Below are positions 34,327 to 42,906 of a stretch of DNA of 64,000 nt, piece by piece. Position 1 is the stretch's first letter, and each line of letters starts with the position of its first letter. Made by a program: the position numbers and the translations under genes. Location: NCBI RefSeq assembly GCF_008041835.1, contig NZ_VRYE01000026.1, forward strand, positions 1-64,000. Reading direction: 5' to 3'. A model generated the notes under the pieces. It was not told the DNA's origin and made no database searches. It was given only the letters and a program-made list of their open reading frames with translations. Source of the stretch: Ectopseudomonas mendocina. Its GTDB lineage: Bacteria > Pseudomonadota > Gammaproteobacteria > Pseudomonadales > Pseudomonadaceae.

Positions 34327-36015
34327 TCAGGCGATGTCGCGCAGCTCGCGACGCAGGATCTTGCCGACCGGGGTCATGGGCAGCGAATCCCTGAAGACGA
34401 TGTACTTGGGCACCTTGTAGCCGGTGAAGTTTTCCCTGCAGTAGGCCTTGAGCTCTTCGGCGGTCACGCCGCCGTCGCGCGGCACCACGAACAGCTTGAC
34501 CACTTCCCCGGACTTTTCGTCTGGCACACCGATGGCCGCGCAACTGGCGACTTTCGGGTGAGCCATGACCACGTCCTCGATCTCGTTGGGGTACACGTTG
34601 AAGCCGGAGACGATGATCATGTCCTTCTTGCGATCGACGATGCGCACGAAGCCATCCGGGTCGATCACGGCGATATCGCCGGTCTTGAACCAGCCTTCGG
34701 CGTCGAGCACCTCGGCAGTGGCCTCCTCGCGTTGCCAGTAGCCCTTCATCACCTGCGGCCCCTTGATGCACAGCTCGCCGCGTTCGCCCAGCGGCAGCTC
34801 GTTGCCGTCGTCATCGATCACCTTGAACGCCGTGCCCGGCACCGGAATACCGACCGTACCCAGGCGCGCCCTGTCGCCGTAAGGGTTGGTGCTGGCCACC
34901 GGCGAGGTCTCGGTCAGGCCGTAACCTTCGACCACGGTGCAGCCGGTTATCTGCTGCCAGCGCTCGGCAGTCGCCTTGACCAGCGCGGTACCGCCGGAGT
35001 TGGTGACCTTAAGGTGGGAGAAGTCCAGGTTCTTGAACTCCGGGTGATCCATCAGCGCAACAAACAGGGTGTTGAGACCCAGCAGCGCGGAAAACTTCCA
35101 CTTGCCCAGCTCCTTGACGAAGCCGGGGATGTCGCGCGGGTTGGTGATCAGTACGTTGTGGTTGCCGTTGACCATCATGCACATGCAGTTCGCGGTGAAG
35201 GCATAGATGTGGTACAGCGGCAGCGGCGCGATCATGATCTCCTGGCCCTGCTTCATCAGCGGCGTGCCGTCCGGACCGAGCTGCGACAGGCAGGCATCGA
35301 CCTGCAGCATGTTGGCCACCAGGTTGCCGTGGGTGAGCATGGCGCCCTTGGCTACGCCGGTAGTGCCGCCGGTGTACTGCAGCACGGCGATGTCGTCGTG
35401 GCTGGCCTTGACCGGCGCCAGCGCCTGGCCCTGGCCCTGCTTGAGCACCTGCTTGAACGGGATCGCCTGCGGCAGATGGTAGTCAGGCACCATCTTCTTG
35501 ACCTTCTTCACCACGGTGTTGACCAGCCAGCCTTTCAGGCTCGGCAGCAGGTCACCCATCCTGGCTTCGATCAGGTAGTCGATCTCGGTATCCGGCAGCA
35601 CTTCCTGCACCAGCTTGCCGAACATGTTCAGGTACACCAGCGCACGCACCCCGGCATCCTTGAACTGGTGGCGCATCTCGCGGGCGGTGTACAGCGGGTT
35701 GGTGTTGACCACGATCAGCCCGGCACGCATGGCGCCGAACACGGCAATCGGATACTGCAGCACGTTGGGCATCTGCACCGCGATGCGATCGCCCGGCTTG
35801 AGGTCAGTGTGCTTCTGCAGGTAGGCGGCGAAGGCCGCAGAGAGGCGATCCAGCTCGGCATAGGTCAGCGTGACGCCGAGATTGCTGAAGGCCGGTCGGT
35901 CGGCGAAGCGCTTGCACGAGCGCTCAAACACTTCGATCACCGACTTGTAGCTGGACAGGTCGATGTCGTTGGGCACGCCAGGGGCGCGTTTGTCGTTCCA
36001 GAAATCAGGTTGCAT
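34327..36015 (-). CDS. fadD2: FadD2 long-chain acyl-CoA synthetase
   Basis: 562 aa from the ATG at 36015, which has GGAGGA upstream; the frame to 36222 is not coding. It is a close paralogue of FadD1, with YTGGTTGVAKGAML, VEGYGLTETSPV, WFKTGDIAV and KDMIIVSGFNVYPNE. Both enzymes would supply acyl-CoA from external fatty acids, with different chain preferences in P. aeruginosa. It is divergent from the hydrolase gene at 36234, suggesting a shared control region of about 220 bp. Confidence 0.93.
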   Translation of the reverse strand: MQPDFWNDKRAPGVPNDIDLSSYKSVIEVFERSCKRFADRPAFSNLGVTLTYAELDRLSAAFAAYLQKHTDLKPGDRIAVQMPNVLQYPIAVFGAMRAGLIVVNTNPLYTAREMRHQFKDAGVRALVYLNMFGKLVQEVLPDTEIDYLIEARMGDLLPSLKGWLVNTVVKKVKKMVPDYHLPQAIPFKQVLKQGQGQALAPVKASHDDIAVLQYTGGTTGVAKGAMLTHGNLVANMLQVDACLSQLGPDGTPLMKQGQEIMIAPLPLYHIYAFTANCMCMMVNGNHNVLITNPRDIPGFVKELGKWKFSALLGLNTLFVALMDHPEFKNLDFSHLKVTNSGGTALVKATAERWQQITGCTVVEGYGLTETSPVASTNPYGDRARLGTVGIPVPGTAFKVIDDDGNELPLGERGELCIKGPQVMKGYWQREEATAEVLDAEGWFKTGDIAVIDPDGFVRIVDRKKDMIIVSGFNVYPNEIEDVVMAHPKVASCAAIGVPDEKSGEVVKLFVVPRDGGVTAEELKAYCRENFTGYKVPKYIVFRDSLPMTPVGKILRRELRDIA

Positions 36016-36233
36016 TGTTCTTGTCCTCCTTCCCCTGAAGTGATCTGACTGCCCGGAAAGTAGCAGCTTAGAGCCGAGCAGCAAATAGCTCGAAGGCGTC
36101 ATTGATGGGCTGAATTTCGCAATAAATGTTGTGATTCGTAACCGATCTTTACCACTTCGAAGAAAACCGCGGTGCTTTGCCTGGTGACGGCCAAGGTGCA
36201 CAATGCCGCCAATCTCCGGCACAAGGATTCGCC

Positions 36234-37184
36234 ATGCGCCACAATGCCTTTCCCCTGGCCACCCAGGACGGTCTTCACCTGCACGTCAACCACTGGCATG
36301 GTGATCAGCCGCCGCGCGCGGTGGTCATGCTGTCCCACGGCATGGCCGAACACAGTCTGCGCTATGCACGCCTGGCCGAAAGCCTGGTAGCCGCCGGCTT
36401 CGATCTCTATGCGCTGGACCAGCGCGGCCACGGCCAGAGCGCCGCTCAAGGCGTGCTCGGCCACTACGCCGACGAAGGTGGCTGGGACAAGGTGGTCGGC
36501 GACCTGGCCTCGCTCAATCACCATATCCGCCAGCGCTACCCGCAAGCACCGATCTTCCTGTTCGGCCATAGCATGGGCAGCTACATCGGCATGGCTTATC
36601 TGATGGGGCACAGTTGCAGCCTGCAGGGCGCCGTGCTGTCCGGCTCCAACTACCAGCCCGTGATGCTGTACAAGGCCGCCCGGCTGATCGCTGGCTTCGA
36701 ACGCTGGCGTCTGGGCCCCAAAGGCCGCAGCAAAGTCATCGATTTTCTCTCCTTCGGCTCGTTCAACAAGGCCTTCAAGCCCAACCGCACGGCCTTCGAC
36801 TGGCTCAGCCGCGACCCGGCCGAAGTGGACAAATACGTGACCGATCCGCTGTGCGGTTTCGTCTGCACCACGCAGTTGTGGTGCGACCTGCTCGATGGCC
36901 TGCAGTACATCACCCCGGTCGAGAACCTGGCGCAGATCGATGCCGACCTGCCGCTGCTGGTGATCGGCGGCTCGCGCGACCCGGTCAGCGACGGCAAGCG
37001 TCTTGGTGATCTGGCGGGCGCCCTGCGCGAGGCCGGCGTGCGCGACGTGCAACTGAAGATTTATCCCGAGGCCCGTCATGAGCTGCTCAACGAGAGCAAT
37101 CGCGACGAGGTCACCACCCACCTGATCGACTGGCTGCAGCAGGCACTGAGCCAGGGTCGAAAGCCAAGCAAGGAGTGTCCATGA
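36234..37184 (+). CDS. Alpha/beta hydrolase, monoacylglycerol-lipase-like
   Basis: 316 aa from the ATG at 36234 (AAGGA upstream). Oxyanion segment LSHGMAEHSLRYARLAE, the DQRGHGQS motif and nucleophile elbow FGHSMGSYIG (Ser about 121) are those of the lysophospholipase / monoacylglycerol lipase (Hydrolase_4) group. The acid is in GGSRDPVSDG and the base in YPEARHELLNE. It corresponds by order to PA3301 next to fadD2. It would release fatty acids that the FadD enzymes then activate. It overlaps the MaoC gene by 4 bp (ATGA). Confidence 0.9.
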   Translation: MRHNAFPLATQDGLHLHVNHWHGDQPPRAVVMLSHGMAEHSLRYARLAESLVAAGFDLYALDQRGHGQSAAQGVLGHYADEGGWDKVVGDLASLNHHIRQRYPQAPIFLFGHSMGSYIGMAYLMGHSCSLQGAVLSGSNYQPVMLYKAARLIAGFERWRLGPKGRSKVIDFLSFGSFNKAFKPNRTAFDWLSRDPAEVDKYVTDPLCGFVCTTQLWCDLLDGLQYITPVENLAQIDADLPLLVIGGSRDPVSDGKRLGDLAGALREAGVRDVQLKIYPEARHELLNESNRDEVTTHLIDWLQQALSQGRKPSKECP

Positions 37185-37651
37185 CCCAGGTAACCAACAT
37201 CCCCTACGAAACCCTCGAAATCGGCCAGCAGGCAAGCTTCGAGAAACAGGTCGAAGAGCGCGACGTGCAACTGTTCGCCGCCGTCTCCGGTGACAACAAC
37301 CCGGTGCACCTGGACGCCGCCTTCGCCGCCGAGACGATGTTCAAGGAACGCATCGCCCACGGCATGTTCACCGGCGCCCTGATCAGCGCCGCCATCGCCT
37401 GCAACCTGCCCGGCCCGGGCACCATCTACCTGGGCCAGCAACTGAAGTTCACCCGCCCGGTGAAGCTCGGCGACACCCTCACCGTGAAGCTGGAAGTGCT
37501 GGAAAAACTGCCGAAGAACCGCGTGCGCATCGCCACCCGTGTGTTCAACCAGGACGGCAAGCAGGTGGTCGACGGCGAAGCCGAAGTGCTCGCCCCCAGC
37601 GCCGAGCAGACCGTGACCATGCCGCCGATGCCGCAGGTCACCGTAAACTGA
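37181..37651 (+). CDS. MaoC-family (R)-specific enoyl-CoA hydratase
   Basis: 156 aa from the ATG at 37181, overlapping the hydrolase stop and preceded by AGGAG. The hot-dog hydratase motif is clear: SGDNNPVHLDAAFAAETMFKERIAHGMFTGALIS, with Asp and His of the catalytic pair. It hydrates enoyl-CoA to (R)-3-hydroxyacyl-CoA, a link between beta-oxidation and polyhydroxyalkanoate synthesis in Pseudomonas (PhaJ-type). It belongs by context to PA3302. Confidence 0.92.
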   Translation: MTQVTNIPYETLEIGQQASFEKQVEERDVQLFAAVSGDNNPVHLDAAFAAETMFKERIAHGMFTGALISAAIACNLPGPGTIYLGQQLKFTRPVKLGDTLTVKLEVLEKLPKNRVRIATRVFNQDGKQVVDGEAEVLAPSAEQTVTMPPMPQVTVN

Positions 37652-37664
37652 TGCGCTGCAAGCT

Positions 37665-37698
37665 GGTGCGCGACAGCTCTGGCGCGCACCACTTTTGT
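37665..37698 (+). terminator. Terminator after the MaoC gene
   Basis: Stem GGTGCGC / GCGCACC with a 12-nt loop, followed by ACTTTTGTTC. It ends the hydrolase-MaoC transcript just before the codB promoter. Confidence 0.7.
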
Positions 37699-37700
37699 TC

Positions 37701-37773
37701 TATACTCACAACGCAAATGTAGAAATGCGCTTCAAAAAGGCATTTCTTTGTGCAAACAGCACAAAGCTTTTTT
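37701..37773 (+). promoter_or_regulatory. codB promoter -10 and two leader hairpins, attenuator-like
   Basis: TATACT at 37701-37706 is a likely -10. Downstream in the presumed leader are two adjacent inverted repeats: GAAATGC / GCATTTC (37722-37728, 37740-37746) and CTTTGTGC-AAACA-GCACAAAG (37746-37753, 37759-37766). The second is perfect and followed by six T, so it has the form of an intrinsic terminator 88 nt before the codB start. The two share one base, so they compete weakly if at all. A leader terminator in front of a pyrimidine-salvage operon suggests attenuation. Confidence 0.5.
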
Positions 37774-37861
37774 GACGAGCAGACCAAACCGAACGCACCT
37801 GCCACTCTGGCACGCCCCCTGCTATCGCCAAGGCCTCGACACCCACACCGGAGCCAGGTCC

Positions 37862-39133
37862 ATGAGCCATGCCACCCCCGATAGCGATTACCCCCTCAGC
37901 GAGGTGCCCAACGGCGCACGTAAGGGGCTGTTCTCCACCGCCATCCTGCTGTTCGGCTTCACCTTCTTCACCGCCACCATGTTCGCCGGCGGCAAGATCG
38001 GCATGGCCTTCGACTTCACCACCCTGCTCTGGGCGGCGGTGATCGGTAACCTGCTGCTCGGCCTTTATGCCGCCGTGCTGGGCCTGATCGCCTGCCGCAG
38101 TGGGCTGAACTCGGTACTGATGGGCCGTTTCTGCTTCGGCGAAGTGGGCAGCAAGCTGTCCGACATGCTTCTCGGCTTCACCCAGATCGGCTGGTACGCC
38201 TGGGGCACGGCGACCATCGCCATCGTCCTGGTGAAGATCCTTGGCCTGTCCGAAAGCCTGACCATTCCGCTGATGGTGCTGTTCGGCTTCGGTTTCTGCC
38301 TCACCGCCTTCATCGGCTACAAGGGCCTGGATCTGCTCTCGCGCGTCGCCGTGCCGGCCATGCTGGTGCTGCTGGTGGTGTCGCTGTGGATCGCCACCCG
38401 TGATATCGGCGGGTTGAGCGGGCTGCTGGCGGTCGAGCCCAAGGAGAGCATGAGCCTGAGCGTGGCCATTACCCTGGTGTTCGGCACCTTCGTCAGCGGC
38501 GCCACCCAGGCCACCAACTGGACGCGTTTCGCCAAGAGCGGCCGCGTCGCGGTACTGGCCAGCCTGTTCGGCTTCTTCATCGGCAACGGCCTGATGATCG
38601 TAGCCGGCGCCTATGGCGCCATCGTCTACCAGCAACCGGACGTAGTCGAAGTGCTGGTGCTGCAAGGGCTGTCCATGGCTGCCGTGGTCATGCTGTTCCT
38701 CAACCTGTGGACCACCCAGGACAACACCATCTACAACTTCGCCGCTGCCGGCTGCAACCTGCTGCGCACCGGCAAGCGCAAGACCGTCACCCTGGCAGGC
38801 GCCGGCATCGGCACCCTGCTGGCCATCGGTGGCATGTACGAGATGCTGATCCCCTTCCTGATCCTGCTCGGCTCGATCATCCCGCCGATTGGCGGCGTGA
38901 TCATGGCCGACTACTTCTACGGCCACCGCGCGCGCTATCCGAAACTGGCCGATGTAAGCCTGCCGGCGTTCAACTGGGTCGGCCTGGGTGCCTACCTGAT
39001 CGGGGCGCTGAGCGCCTACTTCTCGCCTTGGGTCGCGCCGCTGGTAGGTATCGCCGTGGCTGCCCTGGCCTACGTCGTGCTGTTCGAACTGAACGAGGCC
39101 CTGGTCGGCCGTCAGCAGGTCGCTGGCGCGTGA
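37862..39133 (+). CDS. codB: CodB-like cytosine permease (NCS1 family)
   Basis: 423 aa from the ATG at 37862. Twelve membrane segments of the NCS1 nucleobase/cation symporter fold, including FTFFTATMFAGGKIGMAFDF at the first site and WAAVIGNLLLGLYAAVLG. It imports cytosine with a cation. The next gene starts inside its stop codon (GTGA), and codA follows, so uptake, control and deamination are in one operon. Confidence 0.92.
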   Translation: MSHATPDSDYPLSEVPNGARKGLFSTAILLFGFTFFTATMFAGGKIGMAFDFTTLLWAAVIGNLLLGLYAAVLGLIACRSGLNSVLMGRFCFGEVGSKLSDMLLGFTQIGWYAWGTATIAIVLVKILGLSESLTIPLMVLFGFGFCLTAFIGYKGLDLLSRVAVPAMLVLLVVSLWIATRDIGGLSGLLAVEPKESMSLSVAITLVFGTFVSGATQATNWTRFAKSGRVAVLASLFGFFIGNGLMIVAGAYGAIVYQQPDVVEVLVLQGLSMAAVVMLFLNLWTTQDNTIYNFAAAGCNLLRTGKRKTVTLAGAGIGTLLAIGGMYEMLIPFLILLGSIIPPIGGVIMADYFYGHRARYPKLADVSLPAFNWVGLGAYLIGALSAYFSPWVAPLVGIAVAALAYVVLFELNEALVGRQQVAGA

Positions 39134-40353
39134 GCCTGACCGTCGCCGACGTGCTCGCCCTGCCCGGCCTGGCCAGCATGCAGCTGCGTGCCGGCCAGGT
39201 CGGGCGCGACAATGCCGTGCGCTGGTCCTACGTGGCCGAGAACGAAGGCATCGCCGATTGGGTGATGGGTGGCGAGCTGATCTTCGTCACCGGCATCAAC
39301 CACCCGCGCGACGAAGCCAACCTGCTGCGCCTGGTGCGCGAAGGCCATGAGCGCGTGGTCGCCGGCATGGTCATCCTCACCGGCGCCGAGTTCATTCAGA
39401 CCATCCCGCCCAGCGTCATCGCCGAAGCCGAGCGCCTGAACCTGCCCCTGATCGAGCAGCCCTACGCGCTGAAGATGGTGGTGGTCACCCAGGCCATCGG
39501 CACCGCGCTGGTGCAGGCGCAGCAGCTCGGTCGCTCGCGCCAGCATGTGCTGGAACAGGTGCTCGACGGTGACTACCAGTCGCTCGACGTGTTGCTGCAA
39601 CGCGGCGACAGCCTGGGCCTGGCGCTGCACGTACCGCGTCAGGTGGCGCTGTTGCGTCTCGACGGCAGCGAGCAGCTGTTCGGCGACTTGCCTGATGAAG
39701 ACGCCGAGCGCCAGCTGCAGAGCCGCCAGCAACTGCTGCAACGGCGCCTGGAACAGAGCCTCGGCGAACTCGGTGACGCGCTGCCGCTGGTCAGCCAGGG
39801 CCGTCACTGGATCGCCCTGCTGCCCTGCCCCGATGCCCATGCCGAAGCCCGTAACCGCCAGGCCATGACCATGCTGCTCGACGAACTGCGCCCGCAGCTC
39901 GGTCCGCTCCGTCTGTTCCTCGGTCTGGGTAGCGCCGGTTGCGATGCACCGCGTTTCGCCCAGGGCCTAGGTGAGGCGCGCCAGGCCCTGGCTGTGGCGC
40001 AGCGCTTTCCCGAGCGCCTGGGCTTGTGCAGTTTCAATGAGCTGGGCGTGCTGGAGCTGCTCGGCGCGATCCGCGACCGCAGCCTGCTCGACCGCTTCGT
40101 CGAGCGCGTGGTCGGCCCGCTGATCGGCGACGACTCGCGCCACCAGCCGGTGCTGATGCCGACGCTGGAAGCCTGGTTCGCCGAGAACGGCAACCTGGCC
40201 CTGGCCGCACAGCGCCTCAACGTTCACCGCAACACCCTGAGCTACCGTCTACAGCGCATCGAAGCGCTGACCGGCTGCTCGTTCGAAGATCCGCACGACC
40301 GCCTGAACATCAGCGTTGCGCTGTTGATCCGGCGCCTGTCGTCGCCTGCCTGA
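39130..40353 (+). CDS. PucR-family transcriptional regulator of the cod operon
   Basis: 407 aa from a GTG at 39130 that overlaps the codB stop. The N-terminal PucR ligand domain ([35 protein letters not shown]; residues 1-125) is followed by a GGDEF-like linker and the C-terminal PucR helix-turn-helix, [27 protein letters not shown]. PucR proteins sense purine or pyrimidine catabolites. Placement inside codB-codA makes autoregulation of cytosine use likely. E. coli codBA has no such gene. It could activate in response to cytosine or uracil. Confidence 0.9.
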   Translation: MSLTVADVLALPGLASMQLRAGQVGRDNAVRWSYVAENEGIADWVMGGELIFVTGINHPRDEANLLRLVREGHERVVAGMVILTGAEFIQTIPPSVIAEAERLNLPLIEQPYALKMVVVTQAIGTALVQAQQLGRSRQHVLEQVLDGDYQSLDVLLQRGDSLGLALHVPRQVALLRLDGSEQLFGDLPDEDAERQLQSRQQLLQRRLEQSLGELGDALPLVSQGRHWIALLPCPDAHAEARNRQAMTMLLDELRPQLGPLRLFLGLGSAGCDAPRFAQGLGEARQALAVAQRFPERLGLCSFNELGVLELLGAIRDRSLLDRFVERVVGPLIGDDSRHQPVLMPTLEAWFAENGNLALAAQRLNVHRNTLSYRLQRIEALTGCSFEDPHDRLNISVALLIRRLSSPA

Positions 40354-40364
40354 GAGGAAACCTG

Positions 40365-41600
40365 ATGATCATCCACAATGCCCGCCTGCGCGGCCGCGAC
40401 GGCCTGCACCGCATCATCCTGGACGGCGCGCGCATCGCCGCCGTCGAGGCCCAGCACGCCCTGCACTCCATCGCCGAGGGCGATCTGGACGCCGCTGGCA
40501 ATCTCGTCGTGCCGCCCTTCGTCGAGCCGCACATCCACCTCGATGCCACCCTCACCGCCGGCGAGCCGGCCTGGAACATGAGCGGCACGCTGTTCGAGGG
40601 CATCGAGCGCTGGGCCGAGCGCAAGGCGCTGGTCACCCATGAGGACACCAAGACCCGCGCCAGGAAGACCATCGACATGCTGGTCGACCACGGCATCCAG
40701 CACGTGCGCACCCACGTCGACGTCACCGACCCGACCCTGGCCGCGCTCAAGGCCATGCTCGAAGTACGCGAGGAAACCCGCCACCTGATCGACCTGCAGA
40801 TCGTCGCCTTCCCGCAGGAGGGCATCGAGTCCTATGCCAACGGTCGCACGCTGATGGAGCAAGCCGTGGAACTGGGCGCCGATGTAGTCGGCGGTATCCC
40901 GCACTTCGAAAACACCCGCGAGCAGGGCGTGGCGTCGATCAAGTTCCTCATGGATCTGGCCGAGCGCAGCGGCTGCCTGGTGGACGTGCACTGCGACGAA
41001 ACCGACGACCCGCAGTCGCGTTTTCTCGAAGTGCTGGCCGAGGAAGCCCGCGTGCGCGGCATGGGCGCACGCGTCACCGCCAGCCACACCACGGCCATGG
41101 GCTCCTACGACAATGCCTACTGCTCCAAGCTGTTCCGCCTGCTGAAGATGAGCGGTATCAGCTTCATTTCCTGCCCCACCGAGAGCATCCACCTGCAGGG
41201 CCGCTTCGACACCTACCCGAAACGTCGCGGCCTGACCCGCGTGGCGGAGATCGACCGCGCCGGAATGAACGTCTGCTTCGGCCAGGATTCCATCGTCGAT
41301 CCCTGGTATCCGCTGGGCAACGGCAACATCCTGCGCATCCTCGAAGCCGGCCTGCATATCTGCCATATGCTCGGCTACGAAGACCTCAAGCGCTGCCTGA
41401 ACCTGATCACCGACAATTCGGCGCGCGCGCTGAACCTGGGTGATCGCTATGGGCTGGAGGCGGGTCGCCCGGCCAACCTGCTGATCCTCTCGGCGCCGGA
41501 CGATTACGAGATGGTACGCAGCCAGGGCCATGCGCTGGTGTCGGTGCGCCATGGCAAGGTGCTGATGCGCCGTACGCAGGCACAGATCGAACGCGCCTGA
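40365..41600 (+). CDS. codA: CodA cytosine deaminase
   Basis: 411 aa, amidohydrolase fold. Metal ligands in [10 protein letters not shown] (residues about 55-64), DVHCDETDD with the catalytic region [16 protein letters not shown] and the late [13 protein letters not shown] (Asp). It converts cytosine (and isoguanine-type bases) to uracil and ammonia. It starts 11 bp after the regulator gene and completes the codB-regulator-codA operon. Confidence 0.95.
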   Translation: MIIHNARLRGRDGLHRIILDGARIAAVEAQHALHSIAEGDLDAAGNLVVPPFVEPHIHLDATLTAGEPAWNMSGTLFEGIERWAERKALVTHEDTKTRARKTIDMLVDHGIQHVRTHVDVTDPTLAALKAMLEVREETRHLIDLQIVAFPQEGIESYANGRTLMEQAVELGADVVGGIPHFENTREQGVASIKFLMDLAERSGCLVDVHCDETDDPQSRFLEVLAEEARVRGMGARVTASHTTAMGSYDNAYCSKLFRLLKMSGISFISCPTESIHLQGRFDTYPKRRGLTRVAEIDRAGMNVCFGQDSIVDPWYPLGNGNILRILEAGLHICHMLGYEDLKRCLNLITDNSARALNLGDRYGLEAGRPANLLILSAPDDYEMVRSQGHALVSVRHGKVLMRRTQAQIERA

Positions 41601-41839
41601 CGCTCAGATGTGTTGATGGTACCCACGCTCTGCGTGGGCACCTGCACCTGGGGCGCTCCGCGTCCCGCTTGGCGATGCCTGAACCGCAGCGGACGCAGAG
41701 CGTCCTAGACTGAGCTACCACGCGGAGCGTGGGAGCGATCAATAATCCTCATGCGAACAGCAACCGTGGGAGCGGCTTCAGCCGCGATTACGCTTGAAGC
41801 GCTCGCGGCTGAAGCCGCTCCTACAACTGCGAAACCGCC
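41601..41839. repeat. Repeat-rich spacer after codA
   Basis: Two repeat types. First, GGTACCCACGCTCTGCGTGG at 41619-41640, and the inverted echo CCACGCGGAGCGTGGG near 41718, flank a GC-rich core with GACGCAGAGCGTC. Second, a REP-type pair at 41765-41824: GTGGGAGCGGCTTCAGCCGC facing GCGGCTGAAGCCGCTCCTAC. I see no gene. Confidence 0.75.
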
Positions 41840-42691
41840 CTACTCCACCCGCACGCTGGCAGTCATGCCGGCACTTAGCACCATGCCATCCGGCACCTGA
41901 TCGAGCTTGATGCGCACCGGAATACGCTGCGCCAGGCGTACCCAGTTGAAGGTCGGCTCGACATCGGCCAGCAACTGCCCGTCCGGGCTGGCGTTGCGGT
42001 CGGTGATGCCGCGGCTGATGCTGTCCACCTCGCCGCGAATCTGCTGATCCCCGCCCATCAGCCAGACCTCCACCGGCGCACCGACCTGAATGCGCGGCAG
42101 CTTGGTCTCCTCGAAATACGCCTGTACGTAGAACGACTGGGTATCGACCAGCGCCATCACCGCCTGCCCGGCATTCACGTAGTTGCCCTGCGCCAGCACC
42201 AGGTTGGTGATCTGTCCATCGCGCGGCGCTTGCACCTCGCTGCGTGCGAGGTTCAGCTCGGCCACACGCAGGTCAGCCTGCGCCTCGCGATATTCGCTGC
42301 GCGCCATCTCGGCGTTGATCTGCGCGTTCTCCAGCAGCTCGGCGCTGATCGCCAGGGCGCCCAGCCGCGAGCGACGCGAAGCCTCGTGCTCGCGCAGGCT
42401 CAACTGCTGGCGGCGAATGTCCACCACCGCCTTGGCTTTCTCCACCGCCGCCTGATAGCGGTCACGGTCGATGCTCATCAGCATATCGCCCGCCTTGACC
42501 TGCTGGTTATCGCGCACCTTGAGTTCGACCACCCAGCCGGACACGTCCGGGGCGATGGTAACCACGTCGGCACGCAATCGGGCGTCGCGCGTCCAGGGCG
42601 AGTACATATAGTGCTGCCAGATCCAGGAACCGGCGAAGATCGCCGCCGCCACCATGGCCAGGGTGATGCCGACGCGAATGGTCGAACGCAT
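41840..42691 (-). CDS. HlyD-family membrane fusion protein, AaeA-like
   Basis: 283 aa from the ATG at 42691. A membrane anchor (VGITLAMVAAAIFAGSWIW) is followed by a biotinyl-lipoyl-like domain (RADVVTIAPDVSGWVVELKVRDNQQVKAGDML), a coiled-coil hairpin (about residues 85-140) and a beta-barrel domain (FYVQAYFEETKLPRIQVG). It links an inner-membrane pump to the outer membrane. It is the last of three genes with DUF1656 and FUSC proteins, the layout of the AaeAB p-hydroxybenzoate efflux system. Confidence 0.9.
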   Translation of the reverse strand: MRSTIRVGITLAMVAAAIFAGSWIWQHYMYSPWTRDARLRADVVTIAPDVSGWVVELKVRDNQQVKAGDMLMSIDRDRYQAAVEKAKAVVDIRRQQLSLREHEASRRSRLGALAISAELLENAQINAEMARSEYREAQADLRVAELNLARSEVQAPRDGQITNLVLAQGNYVNAGQAVMALVDTQSFYVQAYFEETKLPRIQVGAPVEVWLMGGDQQIRGEVDSISRGITDRNASPDGQLLADVEPTFNWVRLAQRIPVRIKLDQVPDGMVLSAGMTASVRVE

Positions 42692-42702
42692 GCTTTCTCT
42701 CC

Positions 42703-42906
42703 TCAATGCGCCAGGGCGACCATCACGGCCGCCAGCACGCAGACATACAAGGCACAATCGAACAGGGCTTCGTGCCAGATCCAGCGCGACAGCCCGACGC
42801 GCTGCAACCCCAGGCGCAACACGCCGGTCAGCAGCAGCGCCAATACCGCGTAGGCCGCCATCGGGCTTAGCAACACACCGCCCAGCGACCACTCATGCAA
42901 GCCCAT
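42703..42906 (-). CDS. DUF1656 small membrane protein (AaeX-like)
   Basis: 67 aa, two membrane segments, with the DUF1656 start LHEWSLGGVLLSPMAAYAVLAL and tail ALFDCALYVCVLAAVMVALAH. It overlaps the FUSC gene end by 14 bp and lies 11 bp before the HlyD gene. The family always travels with FUSC / HlyD efflux pairs and is an accessory subunit of unknown role. Confidence 0.9.
   Translation of the reverse strand: MGLHEWSLGGVLLSPMAAYAVLALLLTGVLRLGLQRVGLSRWIWHEALFDCALYVCVLAAVMVALAH

Noticed and set aside
32248..36015. Tandem fadD genes as a recent duplication or assembly artefact
   Set aside because: The two proteins differ throughout, and the pair in this order is the known state in P. aeruginosa.
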